Shown here one piece after another: positions 26,229 to 38,596 of a stretch of 64,000 bases of DNA. The DNA lies in assembly GCA_964007475.1 (NCBI GenBank), contig OZ023274.1, positions 89,799,213 to 89,863,212 of the forward strand. The letters run 5' to 3'. Under the pieces are notes generated by a model, which was not told where the DNA came from, did not search any database, and saw nothing but the letters and a program-made list of their open reading frames with translations. Both the position numbers and the translations under genes were made by a program. How positions within the stretch are numbered: the stretch's first letter is position 1; each line of letters starts with the position of its first letter. Source of the stretch: Hybos culiciformis (Eukaryota > Arthropoda > Insecta > Diptera > Hybotidae).

Positions 26229-26531
26229 TAACAAAATATTTTAAAATTCACAAAAAAGATTATATGTGCAATTATGGGATCCTGTTTTTTCTGTGACTCG
26301 AATAAATTTTTTGTAACATATTTTTTGAATGTATCACAGTGTTTCAGAACTGTAGTACATATTTGTTCATTACCTTTTGTTGACTATTTCTTTGCTGTGA
26401 GAAATACTACGGACATTTTTTTCGGCTTTAATTTTGAAGCCATTGATAAACTTGATTGTATTCGTGACTGGGTTTCTAAAATTTTAAAACCAATCAAAAT
26501 TAAAGAAAATACTTTACAGGGATTATTCTAA
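26229..26531 (+). other. Unassigned open frame, 100 codons, 85 from first ATG
   Basis: The frame is open from 26229, with the first ATG at 26274, and ends at TAA 26529-26531. The predicted 85 residues start MGSCFFCDSN and end with a more hydrophilic stretch (AIDKLDCIRDWVSKILKP). Its composition is less A/T-driven than that of most frames here, and the DNA is locally G+C-richer. The opposite strand is also open for long stretches with one internal TAG, so the strand is uncertain. No family is recognised, and no promoter, splice site or neighbour supports expression. It could be a relic of a coding sequence or chance. Confidence 0.15.
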
Positions 26532-29500
26532 GATCTGAAGATTTTACATGTTTAGATTTAAATTTTAAATTTTTAATTATAACAAACATAGAATCAGTAC
26601 ATTATATGTTATACTTAGGAATGTTTTGGTACTCCTTCATTAATGATTGGAATTTTGTTTTGAAAAGTGGGATAAATAATAAAACGAACTATTTTTATTT
26701 TTTAAATTATCGCAAATATAATTCAATCAATTTTTTGCAACTTCTTCAACTCTTGATTAAAGACATCCCAAAAACGAGAACGAAATATTTTAAAGCTGAT
26801 AGTTTAAAATAGAATAATAAATACATTACATACATTATGTTTATAAGTCATATTGAATAAGAACAAATTTATAGATTTATTCGTCAAATTAATTATTAAC
26901 TATATAATTCAATTTATAAAATATGTATACCATTAATACGTATATTGCGATTGCGATGCATTAATATCTCTGGTAAAGACAATTTTTTCATTTGTCATAA
27001 ATTCTTAAATGTTTTTATTTTCTCCGAATTCAATTTCTTGAAAAAAGATTTATAAATTTTTTTGACATTTTTACGAAACATTTTTTTTTAAATCATTCTG
27101 TAAAAAGTATTTCTTTTTGCGATAAGAAAAAAAAATCATCATTGTAAGACTTTTGAAAAGATAACATACAACGTATTATATACTATGTGCAAAAAAAAAA
27201 AAGGTTTAACAAATTCCCAAAAAAAAAAACTTTAAACAAATTAATTAATTGAAAATTTAAAAAATCAAATCTACTAAGTACTTTGATAAAAACATTTTAA
27301 TGAAATTAAAGATTAAAACAAGTCAGGCGCTATGATAATAATTCAAAATGGCATTTTATTGAAAATTTCTTTTGATAAATTAATTAAATAATATTAATTA
27401 TATTTTTGTTTGATTTAAAAGCTTATATTTCAACAATTTTTATCTAATATAAATATAAAAATAAAATTTTGTAGCAATTAAAAAAAACTAATTCTAAATT
27501 TTAACATAATAAGCATAATGCTGAATATAATTTAAAAATTGTAAGTAGTCTGTCCGTATTAATTATATGTTAAAATGATGATAATGATTTGGTTGATGTG
27601 TTGGATCAACTCTTTAAGAATATATAATTTCATATACATATATATATTTTTTCAATTTTCAATGGCATAAAATGTTGTTTTTCTAAGCAGAAGTTAATAC
27701 TTTCAGAGTTTATCCAACTCATAAAATTTATAATATATAATATAAATAGTAAAAATAGTTCATAGCCGTGATGATGATGAGGATGAAAGATTATGAAACA
27801 TTAGACGTGAGAATAAAATAAGGGACGATACATAATATCAGATATTGACAAATTCATATAGCTTAATATATTATTAAAATATTTAAACAAAAATGTACAA
27901 ATTACCTCTTCAGTTATTGAATTATAGTTGAGCATAATAAAGCAAAGAAATTAACTATAGATTCATAATCTTTTTTAATATCTTTAGTCTTTATCTAAAA
28001 TTATTTTATTCAAATTCTACTATGTTTTTTAATGTTATAATATATTATAAAAAGTAAAACACTCATGTTTAAGAACGTAAAAAAACAATGAGCTAAATCG
28101 GTCAAAGAAACATAATGTAATTACAAAGTGCACATCTAAATCAAGAAGATTACCGTATAACAAATAACATAGGTAATTATTAATAATAATTAAACGAGAT
28201 TGAAAATAACTAAAAAAAAAAGTTTATAAAGTTCTTGAAAAATGTTCTTTATAATGCGGATCTTAAATAGAAATATAATAATGCCAAAAGTTCAAACAAA
28301 AAAGAGGCAGAGAGAATCTACATATTTTTAAATGCCATCAAAAAAAGACATAATAATTCAATTTTGGTTTTTATGTTGTATGCTCCAGATCTTTCATTCA
28401 TCTTTGCATTAATAGCTTAACATCTTCTTTTTTTTGTCGCTTAAATTTTGAAAACGAATAAAAAGTTTGAAATTTATTTTATAAGTTGTATTTTCCCAAA
28501 AAAAAAAAAAAAAAAAACAAAAAAAAATTAAGTAATCTGCTTTTTCTTTTTGTATATTATACGTAACCTAAAAATTGGATGAAAAATGGAATTTTAACTT
28601 TATATTCATAGTAATTAATCAAGAATTTGACAATGATGAATTTGAAAAAAAAAATAAATAAATAAAAAAAGAAAAAAATTAAATTCTAATATCTCACTAT
28701 TAAAAAAAACATATGAAAATATATATTATTTAAATTTTACTTGTGCACATTATGATGTGCACATACTCATACAAGACTACAGAATATTTATATTCCAGCA
28801 TAAATGATATCTGGGTATAAAGTTTCAGATATAAATACTTAAGAATCTTTTAAAACAAAAACAAATATCAGATAATTTGTCAGCAATTGGTATGGTATTA
28901 TAAAAATGAAAAAATAATAAATTTTTTCATCTGCCTGTCTTAATATCACCTATACATCTATCCTCTGAGCTATAATGATTTCAATTAAAAGATAAAAGCT
29001 TTATGCTAATTTAAAATAAATTTATAATTGAAGTTTCTATTTAATATAAAGTATAAAAAAAATATTCTTTATCTCCATTTGATGAATAATTTTTAGTGTT
29101 TTGTTGCTATAGATTTATATATCAATTTTCATCAAAGATTACACAAAATGGTATATCAATGGATATTTCCTCATTTTTTTTTTATTCCCTAAAAAGGGAA
29201 AATATGTAGAAACTTTTATATTTCTAAAAATGTTGAAGCTTCGCTGAGGTTTTTAACTATCAAAACATTTTTTCAAGTATTTAAGATTAGTAGTAATTTC
29301 TTATTGCACTTTTTATTTGATATCGGCCTTTAAAATAATGTTCAAAATTTTCAATGTTTTTTTTTTGTAATTTTTTGATTATAAATAAATGCAGGATAGT
29401 TCTGGCAATACCATTAGTATACTATAAATTTAAATAAAATAAAACAAAATAAGAAAATTTTGTACTTAAATATAACAATAATCTTCAATTTAACTTCAGT

Positions 29501-31768
29501 ATTACGATTATAATTTTATTCTTTTCGTGATGTGGAAATGCTCTGTTTACATTATTTTATTTAGAATATCGTAATGTAAAAACAAATACGAATATACTTA
29601 AAACAGCATTTTAATATCAGAAGATTATCCAATTTTCAATCAATTAATGTAGTATCATGAAATATTATATTATTTATATTTAAATAACATAAATTCCTGT
29701 CTTTATCTATATAAAAAAAAATGTATATATGAAAGTACACAAATAGATTTATGTTATTAAAATTGTACGGTATATCAATATAATATGGATAAATGTACCT
29801 ACTTTTTGTACATATATACATACTACATTGGAATTAATAATAAAATTAATAGACAGCATAAAAGTTTTCTTTTTAGACTATACCTAAATATACATAAATA
29901 AATTAATATTTCAAAAACATGAAAATACTTAAAAGGTCATTGTTATATTTAATATTGATATTTGTGTTCATTGAAATTTATATACATAATACAAACAAAA
30001 TCAAATATATACCTATAGATATAACTTTTGGATATTTTATTGTTAAGTAATAAGAGATACATTCTATGCTTGATGTTCGATAAAATAAATTCTGTTTTTG
30101 ATTTTTTTGAACTACGTAGATATTTATAATCTAATACTGTATTATTATTATATATATTTATTAATATAAAAAACAATTATACAAAATATATAATATATAT
30201 GTATATAGATAGAAATATATTAAGAAAATCAATAGCTATTTAATGTTATATAAGATCTAAAAATACTATAATATAATTAACACTTCAAAAACATTTTATT
30301 ATCTAAATTTCATATTAAATATCCAATATTTTTATGTACTTAATTTCTTTAATTCAACAATCCACTTAGCATTATTGGTGGTGATGTTTATATTTAATTT
30401 AATATTAAAATAAAAAATTTCTAAGAAATCGCTGGTATTATGTATACATAATATTTACAAACAATTTTAATTTTTATTTTTTTTTCTGCATTAACAATAA
30501 ACATAGGCTTCGTTGATGTTAAAAGAATCTCTTTTATTTTTACGGAATTTATGTTAATATAAATAATGTATATCTTTTTAATGCTTAAATACATCTTTAG
30601 AAAAAATAAATATAGGTTCATTTTGACATAAACACGGGTTTCGATTCATTGTTTTTAAAAATGACAGATTTTATTAACTAACAATAATACTTGCTTGAAG
30701 ATAAAAAAAAAATTAGAATGTCTATAAGAACGAACTGTCCTTAGTCCTTTTATGAATAAATTTCTAGTCTTTAAATGTACTACGATTCAATATTTTCGAT
30801 TGTCAAATACAGAGATTAATGTTTGGCCATTGATTGTGACCATAGTATCTTAAAATTAAAGTATCCTGAATCAAAATGCTGAAAACGGGGCCCATACTTA
30901 ATTTATGAAGTACTGTTCTATATATTTTTCTTCAATGTCGATATTAGCATTTCTTTAATACTTTAATAAAATATAGAATTTTCGATCGAAATGTTATATG
31001 TTTATCATTAATATGACAGCCAGCAAGTTTTTTTTTTGGTATTTGAAAATTCAAAAAAAAATTTCTAACGTAAAAAGAAAACATAACATATAATGCATAT
31101 GTACAATATACATAAATATAAATTTGACATTTATTTTGTAAATAATAATAAATTTGCCTTCGGGATTGTAAACAAAATGTATGTTAAAGTCAAAGAAGAA
31201 AAATAAAAAAAAAATAAAAAATATTTACTTATTATAAAATAAGTTTTTGTTTGCATTTAAAATCAATAATAAAATTTGTTCACATTAAAGTTACCATTAT
31301 AAATTATTTGGGAAGCTAATTTGGTACTACTGGGAATATTGACGGGTGTTTTTTGTTTTATATGTATAAATATATTTGTATATAATAAAAAGAATTATAT
31401 ATCTTTTTTTATCTATTTCTATATAATTTAATTAACATAAACCTATTATGATTTTTATTTTTTATAGGAAGCATAATCAAAACTACATACCAAAAATAAT
31501 AAAATTTCACGAATTAGATTAGCTATATCTATATATATCCCATTAGATTACAAATTTCAATTTCAAGAAATTTTATGATAAATAAAGTATAAAAATAATA
31601 ATTACTTTCATATCCCTTAGGACAGTTTAAAGCTTTTGTATCGTCATGATATAGCTTTCTTTTGTACTTATTAAAATTAATATTTTTAATAAATAACTTC
31701 AAAGTTATATAATTATATTAACGTTATTATATAAAAATTAAATTTTTATGACCTATAAGAAATAAATA

Positions 31769-31933
31769 TTAATAGGATTTTGACATGAGTGCCAAAATTT
31801 TCCCAGATACTTCGATTAAATTTTCCCTGATTTCTTTATTGCCGCTGTAACCGCACATTATTGTAACAATTATTCCGCGAGTCAAAAAACAATTAAGCCT
31901 AGCAAAATTTTTAAAATTATTGAGCTTCGATAT
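31769..31933 (-). other. Exon-like open frame without ATG, 54 codons
   Basis: The minus-strand frame is open between a TGA (31934-31936) and a TAA (31769-31771). Its second half has ordinary protein composition (GYSGNKEIRENLIEVSGKIL) and the DNA is G+C-richer than the flanks. The plus strand also reads about 70 codons with a single TAA, so the coding strand is not certain. I do not recognise it. It may be a piece of a decayed gene or transposon. Confidence 0.15.
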
Positions 31934-32921
31934 TCAATTTAGGTTAGACAACGATTCATACTGTCAATTTATACCATTTAATGTGTTGCTGTAACGATTT
32001 TATTAAAATTTAAGGTTACTTAAATAATTTTAAAATTATAAATGAAATAAAATCTTATATAATTTAATTTTTTTAAAGAAAACCAACTGAACCAAAATGT
32101 AATCCTCGACCTTATCCACAACTCACAGCATGAAAATGTTTAAAAAAAAAAATCGAAATTTTTTTCAGTATTATTGTGGTGCCAATATAAAAGAAAAGTT
32201 TCTTTTTCATTCATTTAATAATAAATAAATTAGAAAATAAGTTGATTTTAGTAAAAAAAAAAAAATAAAAGAACGAGAGTGCCAAAATGCTTGTGATAAC
32301 AAAAACAGTGGAATGAAGAAAAAAAAACTTTCAACATCTTTTGCTAATAACTTTTCATTTAGAAGAAAATATGGGACTCTATGTTTAAATATAATAAAAA
32401 ATATGTATATAATAATAATTTTCCTTTTTGTTATATTTTATAGTATACACAATTCACACAACACATAATATTTCAAATTGTATAAAATTTTCTTTATTTT
32501 TATTTTTTTTTTTCGGTATTTTAATTGTTTGTCTGTTTTTATATGCCTGACAAATTTATTTATCTGGGAATAGGGTAAATTATGGGGGAACGACTTGGGG
32601 ATAATTCTGACCACGGACGATAATATTCCTTTATTTTTTTTCTTTTTTTTATTCATTTTTATTTATTTTATTTATGGGATTATATTATTTTTCCTCTGTA
32701 AGAACCAAAAATTTAGCGAAAAATCAGATAAATTAATGTATATAAGGAAAATTTCGTATAAAAAGAACAAAAAAAAAAGAAATTATTTATATGAAGAAGC
32801 TTAGCAGTATGTTTTAATAATAAATTTATTTATTTTGACATTTTAAGTTCATCAAGGTTTCTATTGAAGAATATAAGTAACTTCGAAGAAAACTTAATGC
32901 ATCATTTTTAAATGTTTTTGC

Positions 32922-33161
32922 TTGTGGTGTGAAATTAGTTTGTCACCAGTACTTGAAATAGTGAACATCATTTTTGACTGCACTAACAGGTTAACGTCGT
33001 CGCTGAGGAATGAGGATGCTTTGGGTTTCTGTCTTGTCCTACAAACTGGAAAGTTCTCAAAAAATTTTAATCTGAAATGTGAAAGTTTATTATTAAAATA
33101 TTATGGTGTAGAACTATTGAAAGGAAATTATACATACAGTCAGAAAACAACACAATTTTAG
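32922..33161 (+). other. Unassigned open frame, 79 codons, both strands open
   Basis: The predicted plus-strand protein starts MWCEISLSPVLEIVNIIFDC. The minus strand over about 32900-33110 is equally open and reads more hydrophilic (PVCRTRQKPKASSFLSDDVN). The patch is G+C-rich compared with its flanks. No domain is recognised on either strand, and no splice or promoter context decides between them. Confidence 0.15.
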
Positions 33162-33606
33162 TTATAATCTTTAAGCTGATTCTCTAATGGGCTTTTTTTT
33201 TAAGTGTATAGTGTTTTCAATGTAGGTATCACCTTCTCATCCAAATTTTTATTAAATTTTCAATCATTTTGGAAAATTTATTATTCTTATAAATATCAAC
33301 TAAGTAACTTTATTAATTTTTTGAATAAAATATACATTTTGTATAAATGTAGATATTGATTATAATCCGACAATATTCAATGCCCCATTTAAAAAAAAAA
33401 AAATTCTATGTACCTACTTAAAAAAAAAAAAAGCTTTTTTTTTTGTAAGCCTGGAAACATTGAATCCCCAATATACTATTCGAATTGAATTTATATGCAA
33501 ATAAATTAACGACTATTCGTACAATAAAAAATAAAAATGAATGTATATAAAATAAAAAGCAGTTATGGTTGAATTAATTTTGGTTCTTGACTCCCAAAAG
33601 ATATTA

Positions 33607-33650
33607 TATTTATTATTATTATCATTATTATTATTATTATTATTATTATT
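33607..33650 (+). repeat. ATT/TTA trinucleotide microsatellite
   Basis: About 14 ATT units with one interrupting ATC. It explains the leucine-rich frame on the plus strand and the asparagine-rich frame on the minus strand here; neither is a gene. Confidence 0.9.
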
Positions 33651-36553
33651 CTTAATATTATTTTTCATTTTAAGAAATATTACAAATTTAATGTATCCCA
33701 TGTTCGAATTTATGCTAAACAGGGACACATTTTGTTTTAAGTTTCAATATTAAGTATTTAATTTAATTAAATTTATAACATTTGTCCATTTAAAAAAAAA
33801 ATAAAATTTAAACTTTTGATATTTTATTGGCACTTAAAGTCAGTTTTTATTTCTTAACTTAACATAAATTATATTTAAGGCATTATTTTGCATTGATATT
33901 ATTATTAAATAAAAAAATAAAAATTTTATCGAAAAAAAATTTTCCTACACAAAATGTCTAAGTCTTTTTCGGAATTATTATTATTTTTGTTATTTTAAAA
34001 TTTTATTATCCTTCTTTTTCTTTTTTTTTTTTTTTAACTTACACTTTTTCATATAAAAGTAAAGGGGATCTTACATAAATATTATTTTTGACAAATAATT
34101 ACAAAGTTATTCATAATTTTCTTTTTGTTTTCCATTTTAAGCAATCTTGTGTCAATGTGTTATTTTTAAAAATGTTCCCATCAAATTTTTTTTTTAAGTT
34201 TTATAATAAAAGAGTTTGCGAATTTTTGATTCGAAATGATTATGTTAATATTGATATATACATACATGACTACATCTTGATTCACTAAATCAAAATCTTT
34301 ATTTTTTTTATACATCGTATCAAGATCTCTGCTTATTTACAAACTGGATTGATCTTAGATAATTGATTGTTTTGTTACACTATTAAATATAATGAAATAT
34401 TAATGTAGCACCCTTGAACTAGAATCGCAATATTAATAATTTTGAAATCTAAGTCTATTTATCTTTTCTAAAGAGAATAAAATGTTACCGCAAATGTCAA
34501 AAAATATTCAATTAATTGATTTATATTTTGTATTCTTCACATTAGTAGAGACTTAATATCAAATTTGTGATATTATTTAAGAACATTCTATAAGTACAGA
34601 ATAAAATATCTTTAACAGACGGATAAATTAAGGATTTGACTTTTCTCATTATATTAATTTATCAATTGAGTAATGTTTATATATGTAAAAGCGTTGAAAA
34701 TATATTTAAAGACATTTTTTTCTATGTTTTTTTTTTATATATGTATATCAGTAATAAATTATTATTGCGAAGTAAGCGAAATAAGTATTTTATTTTTAAA
34801 GAGCTTGAAAAAAAAAATAAAAATTAGGATGGATCGTTGTTGTTAATAAAAAAACGAAGATAATAATGTACTGTATATGTGGTTGGTGTGGTTGGTTGTA
34901 ACCCAACCATCCAATCGAAAATATTCATTATGCACCAAAATTTATTTAAACCATTTGGAATTGGTGCTTTTCCAAACAATTTTTTTTTTTGGTAATTTTG
35001 GTAAAAAGAGTATGGTCAACCAATTAAAAATAAAATATTTTTATAAAATTATACTATGCATTTATATACACTATACATACACTATACAGATATGGATAAT
35101 TAAAATAAATAATATTGGTTTTATCAATTTTTTTTCTCTTTAATTAAAATTAAATAATATAACATTCAATATTATGCAAACAAATATCAGTTTTTGTACT
35201 TTACAATATTTAAACATTTAATATTAATTTTTCTTTAAATTAGATGTAAACAAAAATATAATAAGTGATTTTATCAATTTTATAACGATCCATCTGAATG
35301 TACTTTTAGGTATAAATGTTCATACATATGTATACAATAAATAATTCCCAATAATTTTTATATAAAATAAAAGGAAATAATAATCAAAATAAACTCTTAA
35401 ACCATAGTGCTTAGTCAGTTCATTTTCTTTTTTCTGTTTTTTTTTTTGTTACTGTTCCAATATCATAAAAGCATAGTGGGTGGGGAAAATTTTCCTTTAC
35501 TTCAAAATAATAATAATAAAAAAAAGAAAACTTTTTATTTATATTTATTATATTTATGTATATTATAAATAAATAAGAGATGATTATTACTTTTTGTCTC
35601 TTGACACAAATATAATCTATCAAAAAATTTATTGAAACAAATTCGTAAAAAGGTTAAGAGAACTCTATAATAGTTTAATATAGAGATTTAGAAGAAAAAT
35701 GTATATGAATTTTAAATTAAATTTATTGGGTTAGAATTGAGCATGTAACATGTAAGTTGGGAAAAAATATTTAAATTTTAAGCCGGTTTTTCAAAATTTT
35801 ATCTAATCATGATATATAAATGTTTTTTCTCTTTCCAAAAGTTCAAAACAATCCAACCAAAACTAAAAGGTTTAGAATTTCACCTAGGTTTGTCCATGTT
35901 TTTTTTTTTTTTAACTTATCACCTCTCCAAAACTCTAAAACTCTAATAAAAAATTGGGGTATCTTATTTTTATTTTTAGTAACCCACTTTACTAAACTGC
36001 TTTCAATTAACTTTTTCAATGTTTTTTTTTTATTTATCATTTATGCTTAATTGATTTTCAAGCATATTAATGTGATTAAGTTATTGAGCGCAAAATAATT
36101 AATATTTATTTTTAATTTAATATTAAAACATAATGCTTAATAGGTATCTCTTGGGCCTACATAAAAAAAAATTAAAAAAAAAAAAACACAAAATCTAACA
36201 AAAAACAAAATTCTTTTAATATGAAAATAATATATTCCACATGTGTTGTTATATTTAACACACAAACTAATAATTATTACATTAAATTCAGATTCAATAA
36301 ACAGCCAATTTTATATTGATTAGTATAAAATTAAAAATAAATATGGCTTAATACCTAAATTATATGTACAATGTTTTTTAAATGTATGTATTTATATTTA
36401 ATAATGCTTTATTTAATCAATCATAATTTTTCGTAAACATATGTTGTATATTGAACTAAGCATTAAAACAATCTTTATAATATGTTTTTGAAAGGTAAAA
36501 AAGAAAAATAGACATTTCGCAGATACAATTTTTATTTTTTTTCTTTATCCTAC

Positions 36554-36676
36554 CTACACGATGATTGTGTATGCACAGCCACAAGGGATTTCTAAATTCC
36601 AATTTTTTGTTTTTTGTTTTTTTTTTGGTGTTGTCTGGAAGGGATCCAACGTATAAACCTTGATCACAATAAAAAT
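36554..36676 (-). other. Exon-like open frame without ATG, 40 codons
   Basis: The minus-strand frame reads, for example, VIKVYTLDPFQTTP near its start and IPCGCAYTIIV at its end, before TAG at 36554-36556. A GTAGG follows directly, which could be a weak splice donor. The plus strand carries an alternative 61-codon A/T-type frame at 36614-36799. Unidentified. Confidence 0.12.
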
Positions 36677-38152
36677 TTAAAAGGTAATTTTAAATTGAAC
36701 GATTTTGTTTGTTTAAAAAATACTAAAAAGTATATAGAAAATAAATTTAATTTCGCTATTTCAAGTATATCTAATTTAGAAAATTTTTCAAATGAATAAA
36801 ATTGAAATCATTTGAAGTGAATCTTAAAAAATTAAGCTTGATTTTATGTAATTATTATGCTATATAAACCCAGGATTTCATTGTTACCTTACAATTTCGT
36901 TTAAATTGTAATTTTTGTTTTAAATTTCAGAAATATATACTTTTTATTCTTTAGCAAAATTTGTCTCCAATTTCAATTTGTCTCCAAATCGTCATTAACA
37001 AATTTTGGGGTTATCAGCGAAGCATACTGACACCTTTTTTGGGTTGATAAAATATTGCATTGTCACCGAAAATGTGTGTTTCTGCAATCAGTAAAATTGA
37101 TTAAAATAAAATAAAAAATAATGTTGTTCTCCATAAATTCATTGAAGGTTTTTATTCTGTCACAAAATCAAAATAACCATAAAATATTTTTTATAGAGAA
37201 AATGTTTAATCTGTTCAGGGAAATAAAAACGTCTATATTGCGTCCTTGTTTCTTTAAAAACTTTTTTTTTTTCATTACAATTTTTTTTTTCTTATTTTCT
37301 TTAAGACTTACAACGACCATTCTTTATACATATAGCCCACATTTACGCTTTACAGCAAACGCTTATTCCATATTGAAATATATACATTAAGTACATGTCC
37401 GGTATTATTTATTTAGCTTAAAATTTATTTTGGTAGTGGTATCAAAATTTCCATTTTTGTCGGTATTTTACTTGAATTACATTTTTTTAGGGATATTAAT
37501 ATTCAGTGAAAAACAAAATAATAAAACAGAATTCATTTTAATAACGATTGATTAACAACGTATTATCCCTAGGGGACTAAACACTTATATGGAACCTTTC
37601 CAGAATAATATTACAGACAAAATATAATAATAAAACTGTCCCAAGTTTCGTTTTTCATTTTCATAATTTTAATTTTTTATTATTTTTTATCTTAAAATTT
37701 TTTTTCTTAAACATCATCACTTAAAATGTTTTAAAAAAAAAATGATAATTTCAAAATTAAATAATTAATTAATGGAGATACACTAAGTGATATTTTTTAT
37801 ATTTTTCATTGACAAACAAGAGACTCGCAAAAAATAAAATTATTTTTTATGCGAAACTAATAAATGAAAAAAAAAGAAGCTTTTCATTCAATTATAAATG
37901 AAAATTCATAAAAATTTAATAAAGTAATTGGTATTTAAAAAAAAAAATATTAACTAAACATTTATTATTCAAGAAGAAGACTAAATAATAATAAGCCCGT
38001 ATACCAAGATAACATAAAAAATATGGCAAATAATTTTATGTTTTTATGAAAATAAAATAAAAATTAATGAGTAAAAATAAAAAAGAAAGTAAATTAATTT
38101 ACGATTATGTACATTGTACATAAAAAGAATCTATATCAGAGGCACAAATAAA

Positions 38153-38596
38153 TAGAGTTTCCATACCGGGATTTTCCGGGATAGATTACTCGGGAAAATT
38201 ATAGTTTTCATTAAAATAGTCAATTTCACATTGTTATTTTATTCAAAGAAATTATTTTCAAACATTAAATTAAACGAGTTAAATTTAATTTAGTATTTAA
38301 TTTGATTTTAATCTTAAATTCGGAAGAAATTAAACTTGAAAAGGGCGTGTAAATTGTAGTGAATAAGAGTTTTAAGGAAAAGCTAATTAATTTAGACTAT
38401 GGCAATAATTTTCAAAAAGAAATTTATAAAAATTATTCAAGATTTTTAAAACAAAATAAGACCTATTTTAACTGAAAGTAAAAGATTTTTTTTCAATAGC
38501 ATCAATATATAGTTAATGTTTTTGTTTTTATTTTACTTTAATATTTTTAAGATTTCCCCGGATTTCCCTAAATTCAAACGGAAAATGGAAACTCTA
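38153..38596. mobile_element. Nonautonomous DNA transposon with TAGAGTTTCCAT ends
   Basis: The left end TAGAGTTTCCAT (38153-38164) is matched exactly by its reverse complement at 38585-38596. If TA is the target duplication, the inverted repeat is GAGTTTCCAT and the element is flanked TA/TA, as in Tc1/mariner-type insertions. Just inside, both ends carry CCGGGATTTTCCGGGA-like sequence: 38165-38181 on the left, and on the right GGGAAATCCGGGGAAATC read on the minus strand (about 38551-38572). The 420-bp interior is AT-rich and has no open frame of interest. It is a MITE-like element; the superfamily assignment is tentative. Confidence 0.7.

Larger units (their letters stand above)
25095..38152. 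other. 13 kb of AT-rich non-coding sequence
   Basis: No gene is recognised. Inside lie an unassigned plus frame (26229-26531), a plus/minus open patch at 32922-33161, minus-strand exon-like frames at 31769-31933 and 36554-36676, an ATT array at 33607-33650 and a 7-bp-arm hairpin GCACCAA/TTGGTGC at about 34932-34968. The other long frames are A/T-codon products. Confidence 0.5.

Noticed and set aside
33513..33753. Leucine-rich (plus) and asparagine-rich (minus) frames
   Set aside because: Both are translations of the ATT microsatellite.
34932..34968. Hairpin GCACCAA/TTGGTGC
   Set aside because: Seven-bp arms with a long AT loop; expected by chance in a window this size.
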